The notes: a model not told the origin generated them from the sequence alone. A DNA stretch of 64,000 nucleotides from Leadbetterella sp964563435 (GCA_964563435.1 CAZLXI010000009.1:1-64000); one strand, 5' to 3'. Counted from the first letter of the stretch, positions 1 to 9,636 are shown. Translations and numbers: made by a program.

Positions 1-3000
1 CGACGGGAGTGTACTCAGGATTCTCCATCACGGTTTCAGGTTGCACGGGAAATGCTTCCGGCTCAGCTACTTTAAGTGACCCTGCTTCTCCGACGTTGAC
101 CTTAGGGACGGCGGTGAATCCTGCTGCGTGCAGTGGCGCGGATGGGAGCATCGCGTTCAGTACCAGTCTACCGGATGGCGCTTATACATTGAACTATACG
201 AAAGGAGGCATAGGTGCTATATCTTCCATAACGGTTGCTTCGGGAACCTTCACTTTGTCGGGTCTTACGACGGGAGTGTACTCAGGATTCTCCATCACGG
301 TTTCAGGTTGCACGGGAAATGCATCCGGCTCAGCTACTTTAAGTGACCCTGTGGCGCCTACTCTTGCTTCGGGAACAGTTATCCAGCCCGTTGAATGCGG
401 CAGTACGGGGAGTATCGCCTTCACTACCACCGGGTTGGCGGCCGGCACGCATACCCTGACCTTCAAGAAAGAGGGTATAGACACTACCGCACAGGTTTCG
501 GTCAGCGGTAATTCCTTTACTCTATCCGGCCTGTCTGCCGGAGCTTACAGCGCCTTTGGTATTTCTGCCTCCGGGTGTCAGTACACTTTGACAAGTACTA
601 TTCCACTCACCAACACCACTGCCCCGGTTGCCACGATTACACCTGACGGCACTCTCGAGCTCTGCGAAGATGAACAGGTGACCCTGACGATCACTGAGGC
701 GGCTACCTATCTCTGGAGCACCGGTGACACCACCCGCAGTATTACCGTCAATGAACCCGGCCTTTATTCCGTGACCATCACTTCCGTCCTGGGGTGCACC
801 TCCCAGGCACAGATCACCGTCACCCAAAAGATCTGTAACATACCACCGATGGCCGTCTGTAAGCCCCATGTGGTGCTGGTAGCCAAAGACAACTGCTACG
901 CCACCCTGCGGCCCGAAGATCTTGACGCCGGCTCCTACGATGCAAATAATGACTGGTTTAACCGCAGTATCGATATTAACCCCGACCTGAGCATAGGCTC
1001 CTATAGTGTTATCTTCACTGTAGTTGACATCCGGGGTGCTTCCACCTCCTGTCAGAGCCGTGTGGATGTGGTAGATCATGCCCCGCCTGTGGCCCTGGCT
1101 CGTGGAGTGACCCTGGCATTGGATCATAACGGTAATGCCTCCGTATCTGCTGCTGATGTGGATGCGGGGTCTCACGATAACTGCGGAACCGTGAGTCTGA
1201 GCCTTAACCGTACGCATTTTGACTGCAGTGACATCGGTCACCACCAGGTGATTCTGACCGTCACCGATGCCTCCGGTAATACCGCTACCGCCCTGGCCGA
1301 TATCACGGTGGTGGATAATATCCCGCCGGTATTAATTACAAAGGCGATGACACTGGAGTTGAATCATGACGGGAATGCGTCCCTGACGGCTGATCAGCTC
1401 ACCGAGGTCATCTCCGATAACTGCGGGATATGGCATATCCGCCTCTCTCAGTCTGAATTTTCCTGTGAACATATTGGAATCAACCGCGTGGTACTTACCG
1501 TTGAAGATGTACAGGGCGGTACGGTGTCTGATACCGTATTGGTTACAGTAACAGACAATACCGCCCCTGTGATCACGGCCCGGTCTGCCGTGCTTTATCT
1601 TGATAACTCGGGTCAGGCTCTCTTAAATAGTGTCCACCTCGGCCTCGTCGTCACCGACAACTGCGAAGTCGACTCCCTGCAATTGAGCCGCACCCACTTC
1701 GGTTGTGATGACCTCGGAGAGCACAGCATCCGTATCACGGCTGTGGATGTTAACGGAAACGTCAGTGACACCACTGTGACCATCACCGTTACCGATACCC
1801 TGGCGCCGGTGGTTCAGACCCGTGACGTCACCCTCTTCCTCGATGCTTCCGGAGTGGCCACCCTTACTCCCGAGCTGGCCGATGCCGGGAGCTCCGATAA
1901 CTGCGGCATCCTGAACCGTCAGCTTCAGCGCACGGCCTTCGGCTGCACCGATACCGGGCAGCATACGATTACTTATATGCTCACTGATGCTTCCGGTAAT
2001 CAGGCAACAGCCACGCTGCTGGTCACTGTTCGCGATACCGTACGGCCGGTAGCCCGTACCCAAAACGTCATCCTGGAGCTCAGTGAGGCAGGAACCGCTT
2101 CCCTGACCTCTGAAGAGGTCGACAACCTCAGCTTTGATAACTGTGCCATCGCCTCCATGACCCTCTCACAGACCCTGTTTACCTGTGAAGACTTAGGAAG
2201 CAGGCTGGTGACCCTTACTGTGACCGATGTCAACGGTAACGCTGCTACTGAAAAAGCCGAGGTACTCATCCGTGACCCCCAGGGCATCTGTCCCTGTTCG
2301 TACGGGGTGCTGGCTACTGACGGGATCGTGCTGCGCAGCAACGAGGTCTCTGCCGGCGGCCTGGGAATCACTTCCTCCGGCGGTAAAGTAAAACTGCGTA
2401 ACACTGCGGTCAACCAGGAAGGCACCTTTGTCAAAGCACCGCATACCCGTTTCGATTCCGAAAGTGAGTCTTCCATCTACTTCCGCGGATCGGCGCCTCA
2501 GCCCGAGGCCTTCCGTAAGAACTCCGGTAAAGACAAAGGCAAAGAGAAGATCGGCAAAGGCGAAAGCAAAACCCTGGCGGCCGGACGTTACGGCAAGGTA
2601 AGGGTCGGTAAAGATGCTGCTCTCAGCTTCAGCGGGGGTGAGGTCTATATCCGCAGCCTGAAAGTGAAGAAAAAAGCGAAGATCACCTTTTTAGCACCCG
2701 CTGTTCTGCTGGTACGTGACCGTGTCTTGCTGGCTTCACAGGTTGAATTTAACAGCGGCGGCGAATCCGGACGGCTCTACACCGGAAAACGCATCATCAT
2801 CGGTAACGGGGCGGAGGTTCACGGCTATTTACACACCCAAAGCACCCTCAAAACCCGTGGCGGGTCTGAGCAGACCCGAATGGAGGGCTTCTTTGCTGCC
2901 AACCGCATCAGGGGAGGAAGAAACAGCCACTGGGCCGGAGGCGGAGTGCTCTGCCGCGAGAATGAACAGCAGCAGCAAAGCACCACGAAAGCCAGGCAGA

Positions 3001-3296
3001 AGATGATCGCTGAAGAGGAAAGTGAACAGGCCGTGGAAGCCGAACCGGAGATCCGCATGAGCCTGTCGCCCAACCCGGCCTCTGACAAGGCACAGGCCGA
3101 AGTTTTCCTTCCTTCCGGAAAAGGAGAGCTCACGCTGACCGACATCCTGGGCAATGTGCTGATCCGCAAAGCCGTCAGCTCGGCTCAAAGCCTGCATCAC
3201 CTGGGTATCCGTACACTCAGACCGGGAATTTACATTCTCCGGGTCACCGACGGAGAACAGGTGAAAACGATGCGACTGGTGAAAGAGACGTTCTAA
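1..3296 (+). CDS. Giant T9SS-secreted repeat surface protein, 3' part only
   Basis: The reading frame is open from the left edge, so the N-terminus lies outside the window; the GTG at 9 is an internal Val codon, not a start. Visible in order: two 89-residue SprB-like repeats (GSIAF...GxYTL...TLSGL...VYSGF), a degenerate third, a region with CEDEQVTLTI, then about six HYR/cadherin-like repeats of about 80 residues (SDNCG, DVNGN, VTVxD). A Lys/Gly-rich segment with beta-solenoid character follows (about residues 770-980). The end is a Por secretion tail (LSPNPASDKAQ...LRPGIYILRV), the signal that sends proteins through the type IX system and anchors them at the cell surface. A role as adhesin or matrix protein is inferred from the SprB resemblance. 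A hairpin follows the stop. Confidence 0.9.
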   Translation, partial: TGVYSGFSITVSGCTGNASGSATLSDPASPTLTLGTAVNPAACSGADGSIAFSTSLPDGAYTLNYTKGGIGAISSITVASGTFTLSGLTTGVYSGFSITVSGCTGNASGSATLSDPVAPTLASGTVIQPVECGSTGSIAFTTTGLAAGTHTLTFKKEGIDTTAQVSVSGNSFTLSGLSAGAYSAFGISASGCQYTLTSTIPLTNTTAPVATITPDGTLELCEDEQVTLTITEAATYLWSTGDTTRSITVNEPGLYSVTITSVLGCTSQAQITVTQKICNIPPMAVCKPHVVLVAKDNCYATLRPEDLDAGSYDANNDWFNRSIDINPDLSIGSYSVIFTVVDIRGASTSCQSRVDVVDHAPPVALARGVTLALDHNGNASVSAADVDAGSHDNCGTVSLSLNRTHFDCSDIGHHQVILTVTDASGNTATALADITVVDNIPPVLITKAMTLELNHDGNASLTADQLTEVISDNCGIWHIRLSQSEFSCEHIGINRVVLTVEDVQGGTVSDTVLVTVTDNTAPVITARSAVLYLDNSGQALLNSVHLGLVVTDNCEVDSLQLSRTHFGCDDLGEHSIRITAVDVNGNVSDTTVTITVTDTLAPVVQTRDVTLFLDASGVATLTPELADAGSSDNCGILNRQLQRTAFGCTDTGQHTITYMLTDASGNQATATLLVTVRDTVRPVARTQNVILELSEAGTASLTSEEVDNLSFDNCAIASMTLSQTLFTCEDLGSRLVTLTVTDVNGNAATEKAEVLIRDPQGICPCSYGVLATDGIVLRSNEVSAGGLGITSSGGKVKLRNTAVNQEGTFVKAPHTRFDSESESSIYFRGSAPQPEAFRKNSGKDKGKEKIGKGESKTLAAGRYGKVRVGKDAALSFSGGEVYIRSLKVKKKAKITFLAPAVLLVRDRVLLASQVEFNSGGESGRLYTGKRIIIGNGAEVHGYLHTQSTLKTRGGSEQTRMEGFFAANRIRGGRNSHWAGGGVLCRENEQQQQSTTKARQKMIAEEESEQAVEAEPEIRMSLSPNPASDKAQAEVFLPSGKGELTLTDILGNVLIRKAVSSAQSLHHLGIRTLRPGIYILRVTDGEQVKTMRLVKETF

Positions 3297-3320
3297 ATTG
3301 CAAATATAAGCTATATGCGG

Positions 3321-3366
3321 GGTACTTACAGGTGTATCTGGAGAGGCGGATACAACTGTAAGTACC
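3321..3366 (+). terminator. Hairpin after the T9SS gene
   Basis: GGTACTTACAG (3321-3331) is perfectly complementary to CTGTAAGTACC (3356-3366), with an inner GTATC/GATAC stem (3334-3338 and 3349-3353). It begins 24 bases past the stop at 3296. There is no clean T tract, so termination is inferred from structure and position. Confidence 0.5.
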
Positions 3367-3407
3367 TTATATATAGCAATATGAGCACCTGGTGATTATA
3401 AAATATA

Positions 3408-3436
3408 ATTTAATCTATAGAATATATAGATTAAAT
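3408..3436. promoter_or_regulatory. 12-bp perfect inverted repeat, possible operator
   Basis: ATTTAATCTATA (3408-3419) and TATAGATTAAAT (3425-3436) form a perfect dyad with a 5-base spacer, about 84 bases before the start of the CMD-family gene at 3520. It could be an operator for the CMD/SDR pair or a cruciform in AT-rich spacer DNA. No regulator gene is adjacent. Confidence 0.35.
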
Positions 3437-3519
3437 GCATATCTTGCCTCGTTATTTTATAACATTTAAACATTCATTGCCCTGATGCAGTATTTTCTCA
3501 AACTTCAGACTCACTGATT

Positions 3520-4053
3520 ATGCCACGGATATTGCCTTTACCCGAAACGGAGGTAAGCCCTGAGACCTTTAATGCCTACCGATATCACGAAAAGACTTAT
3601 AACGGGCGGATCACCAACATGAAAGCCACCCTTGGTTATTCTCATATCGCGTTTGAAGCGTATATGCAATGGTACCCATTATACCGGGAGGTAAAGGAAA
3701 TTTTGGGAGACAGGCTTTCGCCCATTTTCGCATGGGCTATCTCCGAAGCTTCTGACTGCCCGTTGTGCAGCACTTATTTCAGGAAAATGATCATCGAGTC
3801 GGGAGAAAACCCTGAAGAGTTGATCTTATCTGAAAACGACCGGGAACTGTTGACCTTTGGTGCGGGCATTTCGCTGAAAAGAGGGTTCATAACGGAGGAG
3901 GAATTTAAACCGGTCAGGGAAAGATTTTCCGACAGGGAAATTGTTATACTCACTGCATTTGCAGGAATTATGATAGCAACCAATATATTTAATAATGTCA
4001 TTCATACAGAAATTGACGAGTATCTTAATTTGTTCAGATCTAATAATTTATAG
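3520..4053 (+). CDS. Carboxymuconolactone decarboxylase / AhpD-like protein
   Basis: The 177-residue protein has the all-helical pattern of the carboxymuconolactone decarboxylase (CMD) superfamily, to which the alkylhydroperoxidase AhpD belongs. The core SEASDCPLCSTYF carries a CxxC pair at Cys80 and Cys83. AhpD also has a His four residues after the second Cys as part of its proton relay; here that position is Phe87, so peroxidase activity in the AhpD manner is doubtful. The SDR gene starts 2 bases after the stop, so the two are probably co-translated and may act on the same substrate. No signal peptide is seen; a cytoplasmic protein is expected. Confidence 0.75.
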   Translation: MPRILPLPETEVSPETFNAYRYHEKTYNGRITNMKATLGYSHIAFEAYMQWYPLYREVKEILGDRLSPIFAWAISEASDCPLCSTYFRKMIIESGENPEELILSENDRELLTFGAGISLKRGFITEEEFKPVRERFSDREIVILTAFAGIMIATNIFNNVIHTEIDEYLNLFRSNNL

Positions 4054-4055
4054 CC

Positions 4056-4859
4056 ATGCCATCATTAAAGGATAAAGTAGCTTTTATTACCGGAGCAGCC
4101 CACGGCCAGGGTAGGGCCACTGCCATTGTTTTGGCAAAAGAGGGGGTGAATATTGCCGCTTTTGATATCGCCAGACCACTTACTTATCCGGGCTATAAAC
4201 TGGGCACCCCCGATGACCTTTTGACGCTCAAAGCGGAGGTTGAAAAGGAAGGTGCGGAATGCCTGATACTGCAGGGTGATGTAAGAATTGATTCAGAAGT
4301 GAAAGCAGCAGTACAGAAGACCCTTGCTCTATTTGGGAGGATCGATATACTGTTCAATAATGCGGGAATCTGTGCTTACGGTGCAGTACATGAGCTTCCG
4401 GAAGAGGAGTGGGACGCTATGATCGGCATCAACCTGAAAGGGGCGTGGCTGGCCGCCCGTCACATTATACCTGTTATGATAAAACAGAACTCCGGAAATA
4501 TTATCAACAACTCCTCTATTGCAGGTCTGAGAGGAATGAACCGCCTCAGTCATTACGCGGCATCAAAGTGGGGATTGACAGGCCTGACCAAATCATGGGC
4601 GATTGAACTGGCCCCTTACCATATCCGGGTTAATTCTATTCACCCCACCGGTGTAAATACGCCGATGAATGACGGCCTGGCTGCCCTGGAAGGAAAAACG
4701 CCGGAGGAAATTGCGGAAGCTTCCGCCGGAAATCTCATTCCCGTTCCATGGATTGAAGCGGAAGATGTTGCACAAGCCGTACTTTATCTTGTGTCGGATA
4801 AGGCACGCTTTATTACGGGTTCTCAGTTTGTGATTGATGCGGGTTTACTCACCCGCTGA
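4056..4859 (+). CDS. SDR-family NAD-dependent oxidoreductase
   Basis: This 267-residue protein is a classical short-chain dehydrogenase/reductase with a Rossmann fold. Visible are the TGAAHGQG nucleotide loop (12-19), an Asp at 37 after the second strand that favours NAD(H) over NADP(H), the NNAG motif (101-104), catalytic Ser153/154, and the YAASK pair Tyr167/Lys171. Overall the sequence, including the insert around LTYPGYKLGTPDDL, recalls the mycofactocin-coupled SDR subfamily, but no mycofactocin gene is in the window, so this is only a resemblance. It follows the CMD-like gene by 2 bases and probably forms an operon with it. The substrate is unknown. Confidence 0.85.
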   Translation: MPSLKDKVAFITGAAHGQGRATAIVLAKEGVNIAAFDIARPLTYPGYKLGTPDDLLTLKAEVEKEGAECLILQGDVRIDSEVKAAVQKTLALFGRIDILFNNAGICAYGAVHELPEEEWDAMIGINLKGAWLAARHIIPVMIKQNSGNIINNSSIAGLRGMNRLSHYAASKWGLTGLTKSWAIELAPYHIRVNSIHPTGVNTPMNDGLAALEGKTPEEIAEASAGNLIPVPWIEAEDVAQAVLYLVSDKARFITGSQFVIDAGLLTR

Positions 4860-4929
4860 CAGATGCCGAGCAAACCTCAGTGCAGTAGTTTTGACTTTAC
4901 CTTGATTATTAACATTAAAAAGAACTAAA

Positions 4930-5820
4930 ATGAAAAAAGAAAGAAAAGCGGTGGCTATACTTTTGGTGATTTATCTGTTGGTGGGTGTGGCCTGGGTACC
5001 GGATGACGATACCTATAAGAAAGAGATAGATGATGCCCATGCAAGACGGGAGGCAGCTCTGAAATCGGAGAATGGCTGGTTAAATGTTTCAGGACTGTTC
5101 TGGTTACAGGAAGGCAATAACAACGTAGGCGCTACACCTGGTTTTGAAGTAAGATTTCCGGATGGAAAGGCACTTCCGAAGTTAGGCGAATTATATCTTA
5201 ACGACGGCGTGGTAACCTTTGTTTCTGACAGTGAGGAAGTGCTGCTTAATGGTAAACCTGTTGAGTCGTCTGTAATCGTTTTTAACGGAGAAAGCAGAAC
5301 TCCTGTTTTACAATACAAGAGTCTCAAATGGTTTATTATAAAAAGAGGAGAGCAGTATGCGGTACGGTTAAGGGATTTGGAAAGTGAGGCAATTACCAAC
5401 TTTAAAGGCATAGAGCGATATCCTGTGAATAAAGATTGGCGGGTGAAAGCAAAATTTAAGGTTCCTTCCAAGCCACGTACCATCACCATCTGGGATATTA
5501 CGGGCTTAAAAAGTGAACAACCTCTTGCAGGAGAAGCTATATTCAGGTGGAAAGGAAAGACGTTTAAATTACAGGCTACCGGAACAGACAGGTTATTCTT
5601 CGTTTTCGGGGATTTAACAAACAAGCATGAAACATATGGAGGTGGTAGGTTCCTGTATGCTGATCGCCCTGATGCTGAGGGGAATGTTATCCTTGATTTT
5701 AACAAAGCGGTTAATCCGCCTTGTGCGTTTACCGATTTTGCTACCTGCCCCAAACCCACGAAAGAAAATCATCTTTCTTTGCCTGTAACAGCCGGAGAGA
5801 AGAAGTATACTGATCATTAA
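4930..5820 (+). CDS. DUF1684 domain protein, exported
   Basis: The 296-residue product begins with a basic stretch and one hydrophobic segment (about residues 8-23), a signal peptide or membrane anchor. The rest matches the DUF1684 family as I know it: an N-terminal HARREAALKSENGWLN region, the GLFWLQEG motif, a middle with IERYPVN, and the C-terminal block GGGRFLYADRP...DFNKAVNPPCAFTD. The biochemical role of the family is not established. A 70-base gap separates it from the SDR gene and holds a TAGTTTTG box at 4886-4893, so it may have its own promoter. The C-terminus faces the convergent receptor gene. Confidence 0.8.
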   Translation: MKKERKAVAILLVIYLLVGVAWVPDDDTYKKEIDDAHARREAALKSENGWLNVSGLFWLQEGNNNVGATPGFEVRFPDGKALPKLGELYLNDGVVTFVSDSEEVLLNGKPVESSVIVFNGESRTPVLQYKSLKWFIIKRGEQYAVRLRDLESEAITNFKGIERYPVNKDWRVKAKFKVPSKPRTITIWDITGLKSEQPLAGEAIFRWKGKTFKLQATGTDRLFFVFGDLTNKHETYGGGRFLYADRPDAEGNVILDFNKAVNPPCAFTDFATCPKPTKENHLSLPVTAGEKKYTDH

Positions 5821-5855
5821 TTCATATCTGGTAGTTTTGATGGAATCATTCAGCC

Positions 5856-8231
5856 TTAAAATATCTTCTGCCCTGAAAACTGCATGGCTTCTCCTTTTCC
5901 AAACCCATAGCTGATTCCCAAAGTGACGAAGCGCCCTTGCCGACGGTGGTTATAGAGGGCAAAGTCAGGTTGGTGGATGGTGGTTTCGAAGAACCGGGAA
6001 GCAAAGGCGTCCCTGATACTCAGGTTCACGATGATCCTTCCTTTAAACAGCTTGTTTCTTGCGCCTAAGTCAAGATAAGCGGTTTCGGTAACGTAACCCT
6101 GCAAAGTGCGGTACCCCGAACGGTAATGCCCGATCAGCTCCAGGTCAAATCCCGCGGGCAGCTTCAGCTTGGAGGTTAGCCTGGCGGTAAACTGGTCGGC
6201 ACTGAATCCGTACAGCGTGTTTTCGTACGAGCCGTTCCGGGTAAAGTAATTGTAGTTGAGGTCTGTGCTTAGTGATATCCGGTTTCCAGGTGCATATTTG
6301 GCGTTCAGTTCCAAACCATTGGTCTTTCGTGTTCCGATATTGGCGGGCAGGGTGGTCCGTATATTGTTTTCAACCGTGGCAATGTCCTCGATGGCGTCAG
6401 TTGTATACCGGTGATACGCTCCCAGGTTTACACTGACTGTTGAAAAATCGTAAATTCCCGTAATTTCATAAGAGTCGGTATACTCAGGTGTGAGCAATGG
6501 ATTACCCGCCTCAATGTTATAGTTGTTCTGAATGCTAAAGAAGGGATTGAGTTCCCACAATCCGGGCCGGTAGATCCGCCTGGAGTAGCCGGCCTGTAAA
6601 GAAAGGGCCGATGTGAATTTATAGGAAGTGTGTACCGTAGGAAACAGGTTGAGGTATCTTTGCCGGCTGGTCTCCCCGGTATTTTCAAGCCGGGTGTCAA
6701 GAAACGTATTCTCCGCTCTGAGCCCTACTTTTATCCCCGTCTTTTTACCTTCATAGGCTCCTGTGGCATAGGCGGCCAGTACATCCAGATCCATCCTGAA
6801 AACATTGGTCAGGTTAGGGTCTGTCACCCAATTGCCCTCCACCCCGTTTTGTACTGCAAAATCACTTGAAAGGTCATTTACCTGGTACTGAGCTCCGGTT
6901 TCGAGCGTCCATTCTTTAGAGAAGGGTTTTGTGTAATCGGCCTTGAAAACATATTCCGCTTCCCCGTAATCGGTGTGTGCCTTCTGATCAGAAGGCAAAA
7001 CGTCTCCCTTGGACAGTTTATGTGTAAAATCGGAATACTGATCTTTCGCGAAAAAATTGCCGGTAGAAGAAATCAGCAGTTGGTGCTTCTCGTCGTCTTC
7101 AAAGCTTTTCTGATACTGTACGTCATACTGCCATTTCGGGTTGTCTGCGCGGGTCGATTCGCTTCGTGACCAACCCGACTCCGTCACCCCGGCCTTTCTG
7201 ACTAAAAAGTCGTTATCTGAAGTCTGGGTTTCTTTTTCAAAGCCGAAAAGCCCGGATACAGACAGCATGTTGAGCTTGTTCAGATGGTAATCGGCCCCCA
7301 GCACCAGGTTGTAAAATTGTTCATTCATCCGGCTGTTTCCCGAGGCCTCCACTTCAGAATCGTTGCTCTTGTTGACTGAGCGGTATTTTGCAGGGAAGGT
7401 CCGGTACCCGATCCCCACCTGGCTGAATAAGTTCAGCTTTGGGGTGCGCCGGTTAAGGCTAAAGCCCAGGCTATGGTTATTGGGTACTCCGCCGTTAAGG
7501 GTAACGGAGCCGTTCACCCCGTTTTTATCTTCTTTTTTCAGGATAATATTGATAATTCCGGAAGTGCCCTCCGCATCGTATTTAGCGGAAGGGTTGGTGA
7601 TCACTTCAATCCTGTCGATCATCTCTGCGGTAATGGAGCCCAGCGCATTTCCTCCCTCACTTGCCAAAACGGAGGGCTTACCGTTAATGAGGATCCGTAC
7701 GCCCTGGCTTCCGCGCAGACTGATCTGCCCCTGGATATTCACAGTTACGGAAGGCACATTATTTAATACCTCCAGGGCGCTGGCGCCGGTGCTGCTGAGA
7801 TCCTGCCCTACATGAAATACACGTTTATCTAAATGAAATTCGGTTTGTGACCGCTGTCCGCGCACCTGAACCTCCGCCAGGTTACGGGCATCCTGTTCTA
7901 ATAGTATTTCACCGAGATTGATCTGTCCGTTGATCGCTTCGGGTACCTTTATTTCTTTTGAAATAAAGCCGATAAAGCTGATTTCTATCAAAGACGGAGC
8001 TTGGGAAACAGAAATTTCGAATTCACCGGTTTCCGAGGCAGACGTTCCGGAAATGATTTTATCATCCCGGTCTTTAAGAATTATAGTGGCGTACTCTACC
8101 GGCATCTTGCCCGTACTTTCCAGTACTTTTCCTTTAATCAGTATGCCCTGACCTGAAACGGGTGCAGCCATTACTGACAGGGCGCACACAGTAAGCGTTT
8201 TGAAAATGAGTCGGATATGCCTTCGGGCCAT
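5856..8231 (-). CDS. TonB-dependent receptor-like outer-membrane beta-barrel protein
   Basis: The chosen ATG at 8231 gives 791 residues starting MARRHIRLIFK with a signal peptide ending near PVSGQG. An upstream in-frame GTG at 8258 is less likely because it overlaps a TACTTTTG promoter box. Domain order: CarboxypepD-regulatory-like beta sandwich (about 30-115), plug (about 125-220, with GSQGVRILINGKPS), then a long barrel of the OMP_b-brl_3 type with many aromatic-rich strands, ending in GKGEAMQFSGQKIF. Such proteins import a ligand across the outer membrane with TonB energy or serve as structural barrels. No SusD partner is beside it, so a polysaccharide-utilisation role is not supported. 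The ligand is unknown. Confidence 0.88.
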   Translation of the reverse strand: MARRHIRLIFKTLTVCALSVMAAPVSGQGILIKGKVLESTGKMPVEYATIILKDRDDKIISGTSASETGEFEISVSQAPSLIEISFIGFISKEIKVPEAINGQINLGEILLEQDARNLAEVQVRGQRSQTEFHLDKRVFHVGQDLSSTGASALEVLNNVPSVTVNIQGQISLRGSQGVRILINGKPSVLASEGGNALGSITAEMIDRIEVITNPSAKYDAEGTSGIINIILKKEDKNGVNGSVTLNGGVPNNHSLGFSLNRRTPKLNLFSQVGIGYRTFPAKYRSVNKSNDSEVEASGNSRMNEQFYNLVLGADYHLNKLNMLSVSGLFGFEKETQTSDNDFLVRKAGVTESGWSRSESTRADNPKWQYDVQYQKSFEDDEKHQLLISSTGNFFAKDQYSDFTHKLSKGDVLPSDQKAHTDYGEAEYVFKADYTKPFSKEWTLETGAQYQVNDLSSDFAVQNGVEGNWVTDPNLTNVFRMDLDVLAAYATGAYEGKKTGIKVGLRAENTFLDTRLENTGETSRQRYLNLFPTVHTSYKFTSALSLQAGYSRRIYRPGLWELNPFFSIQNNYNIEAGNPLLTPEYTDSYEITGIYDFSTVSVNLGAYHRYTTDAIEDIATVENNIRTTLPANIGTRKTNGLELNAKYAPGNRISLSTDLNYNYFTRNGSYENTLYGFSADQFTARLTSKLKLPAGFDLELIGHYRSGYRTLQGYVTETAYLDLGARNKLFKGRIIVNLSIRDAFASRFFETTIHQPDFALYNHRRQGRFVTLGISYGFGKGEAMQFSGQKIF

Positions 8232-8257
8232 CTGGGGTTTCTTTTGTTTTATGGCCA

Positions 8258-8265
8258 CAAAAGTA
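8258..8265 (-). promoter_or_regulatory. -7 box for the outer-membrane receptor gene
   Basis: Read on the minus strand this is TACTTTTG, matching the Bacteroidota -7 consensus TAnnTTTG. It lies 26 bases before the ATG at 8231 and overlaps the alternative GTG start, which supports the later start. A convincing -33 element was not found. Confidence 0.5.
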
Positions 8266-8304
8266 ACTATTATTTATAATTAATCTAAATTATTGACAAT
8301 AACT

Positions 8305-8715
8305 CTACAGGTGCTTTATTTTGTGAATGATTTCTGTAGTAGATATTCCGTCACTATAGGGGATAATGCAAATTCTATCTTCGGGAAGCTCCTTACAGTC
8401 CAGTCTTTTTATGCCGGCCTCCTTTTCACTGGAGAAGCCATAAGCATAAACAGCATACCCGTTCGAATTCATAAAATCCAACGTTATCTCTTTAGGCCCG
8501 GAAGTGTGAACTTCATCCACATATCGACACGAGGCTATTATTTCTGCCCTTTCGGCCTGGCTAAAAACAGGCTTTCTTTTATAGGCCTCCACTCTGTCGT
8601 CTGATACAATTTGCACCACCAGCTTGTCACCGAGAGCTCTGGCATTTTTCAGAAACCTGACGTGGCCGGGGTGAAAAATATCGCCAACAATTTTAGTGTA
8701 AACGACTCTTACCAT
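8305..8715 (-). CDS. Glycerol-3-phosphate/ethanolamine-phosphate-type cytidylyltransferase
   Basis: The ATG at 8715 gives a 136-residue protein starting MVRVVYTKIVGDIFHPGH, with a normal first beta strand; a start at 8763 would add 16 unrelated residues. It shows the nucleotidyltransferase HxGH motif (HPGHVRFLKNA), a central AERAEIIASCRYVDEV helix, and the C-terminal signature GISTTEII that binds the CTP triphosphate. Family members make CDP-glycerol, CDP-ethanolamine or similar activated head groups; which one is made here cannot be told. It overlaps the upstream LicD-like gene by 23 bases, so the two are probably translationally coupled and CDP-alcohol synthesis is tied to a phospho-alcohol transferase. 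Confidence 0.85.
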   Translation of the reverse strand: MVRVVYTKIVGDIFHPGHVRFLKNARALGDKLVVQIVSDDRVEAYKRKPVFSQAERAEIIASCRYVDEVHTSGPKEITLDFMNSNGYAVYAYGFSSEKEAGIKRLDCKELPEDRICIIPYSDGISTTEIIHKIKHL

Positions 8716-9631
8716 ATTCTGTATTGATTTTCTTCCAAAAGGTGTCATTCCCAAGCCTCTCACTAAACAAATTCAGATAGTGTTCAATTCTTAACGTATC
8801 ATTTTTATTAAGGCAATTTAAAAAATATTCCTTTGCTAAAAACTGCACATGAGGCAAATTGAAGTCTGTAAGCTTAGAGTCTAAAATCCAATGATGGATC
8901 CTCCTCGGGGTTTGCCAGTCTCCATAGTTCTCGGTCAGGAAGACTTCCGGGTTTTGCGGAATCCGGATTTTTACCCCGTAATACTCTTTTTCTACCAGGG
9001 AGAAAGGCGTTCTGTGCCTTACTACGTAGGAGTCAGCCACCCTTCCATAAGTTAATAGCTTGTCTGCTTCTTTTACAAAAAAAGCGATGTCTATGGGTGG
9101 ATGTTTTCGGTTAAGCCGGCATTTTATTTTAAACGGGATCTTTTTTCCACAGTTAACTATAAGTTTAAACCCCGTGTCTTTAAGCAACTTTTCCAGCCTT
9201 GCCACATCTGTTTCCTGATATAAAAAGCAAATGTCCAGATCTTTATCCCATTCAATAAACCGCCCTTCCCTGACAAACCCCAGAAGTGAGCCGAATGCCA
9301 GAAAAGGCCTGAATCCAGCGTCATTAGTAACTTTAAAAAAAATGCGCATGGACTCGGCAAACAGCGATTCCTGAATACCGGGCTTATTATATTCTTGCTT
9401 ATTATCTTTTATATTTTTACGGGTTATTAATGTCTCAATATGCTTTTCGATAAAAGTTTCCATATTTCTTTCCCCCTTGTTGTGTAAAAAAGTAGCAGCC
9501 TGCCTGAAATAAGGTGTTTGCAATGTGTTAAAATCCAAGTACATCGTCCAGCGAATGAGGAAGCCAAGATTAAGAGTATAAAGTATACTGAATATTTTTT
9601 TTATTACTACGAGTATCTGAGTCCTGTCCAT
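8693..9631 (-). CDS. LicD/fukutin-like phosphotransferase
   Basis: This 312-residue protein carries the LicD-family core GSLLGFVREGRFIEWDKDLD (about residues 110-130), with the acidic DKDLD metal-binding cluster, and a second block around PPIDIAFF. LicD-like enzymes transfer phosphocholine, ribitol-phosphate or similar groups from CDP carriers to glycans; the acceptor here is unknown. The first 35 residues are hydrophobic (KKIFSILYTLNLGFLIRW) and may form a membrane-associated helix. The next gene is a cytidylyltransferase that overlaps it by 23 bases, and the YggS-like gene ends 5 bases upstream of its start. The pair suggests head-group decoration of a surface polymer. DNA here looks more AT-rich than in the large genes upstream. 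Confidence 0.8.
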   Translation of the reverse strand: MDRTQILVVIKKIFSILYTLNLGFLIRWTMYLDFNTLQTPYFRQAATFLHNKGERNMETFIEKHIETLITRKNIKDNKQEYNKPGIQESLFAESMRIFFKVTNDAGFRPFLAFGSLLGFVREGRFIEWDKDLDICFLYQETDVARLEKLLKDTGFKLIVNCGKKIPFKIKCRLNRKHPPIDIAFFVKEADKLLTYGRVADSYVVRHRTPFSLVEKEYYGVKIRIPQNPEVFLTENYGDWQTPRRIHHWILDSKLTDFNLPHVQFLAKEYFLNCLNKNDTLRIEHYLNLFSERLGNDTFWKKINTEYGKSRLH

Positions 9632-9636
9632 TCGTT

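Noticed and set aside
522..1244. 240-residue open frame on the minus strand
   Set aside because: It is an antisense shadow in the HYR repeat region of the T9SS gene, with no family features.
5856..8231. Polysaccharide utilisation locus
   Set aside because: The receptor has no SusD-like or glycoside hydrolase neighbour.
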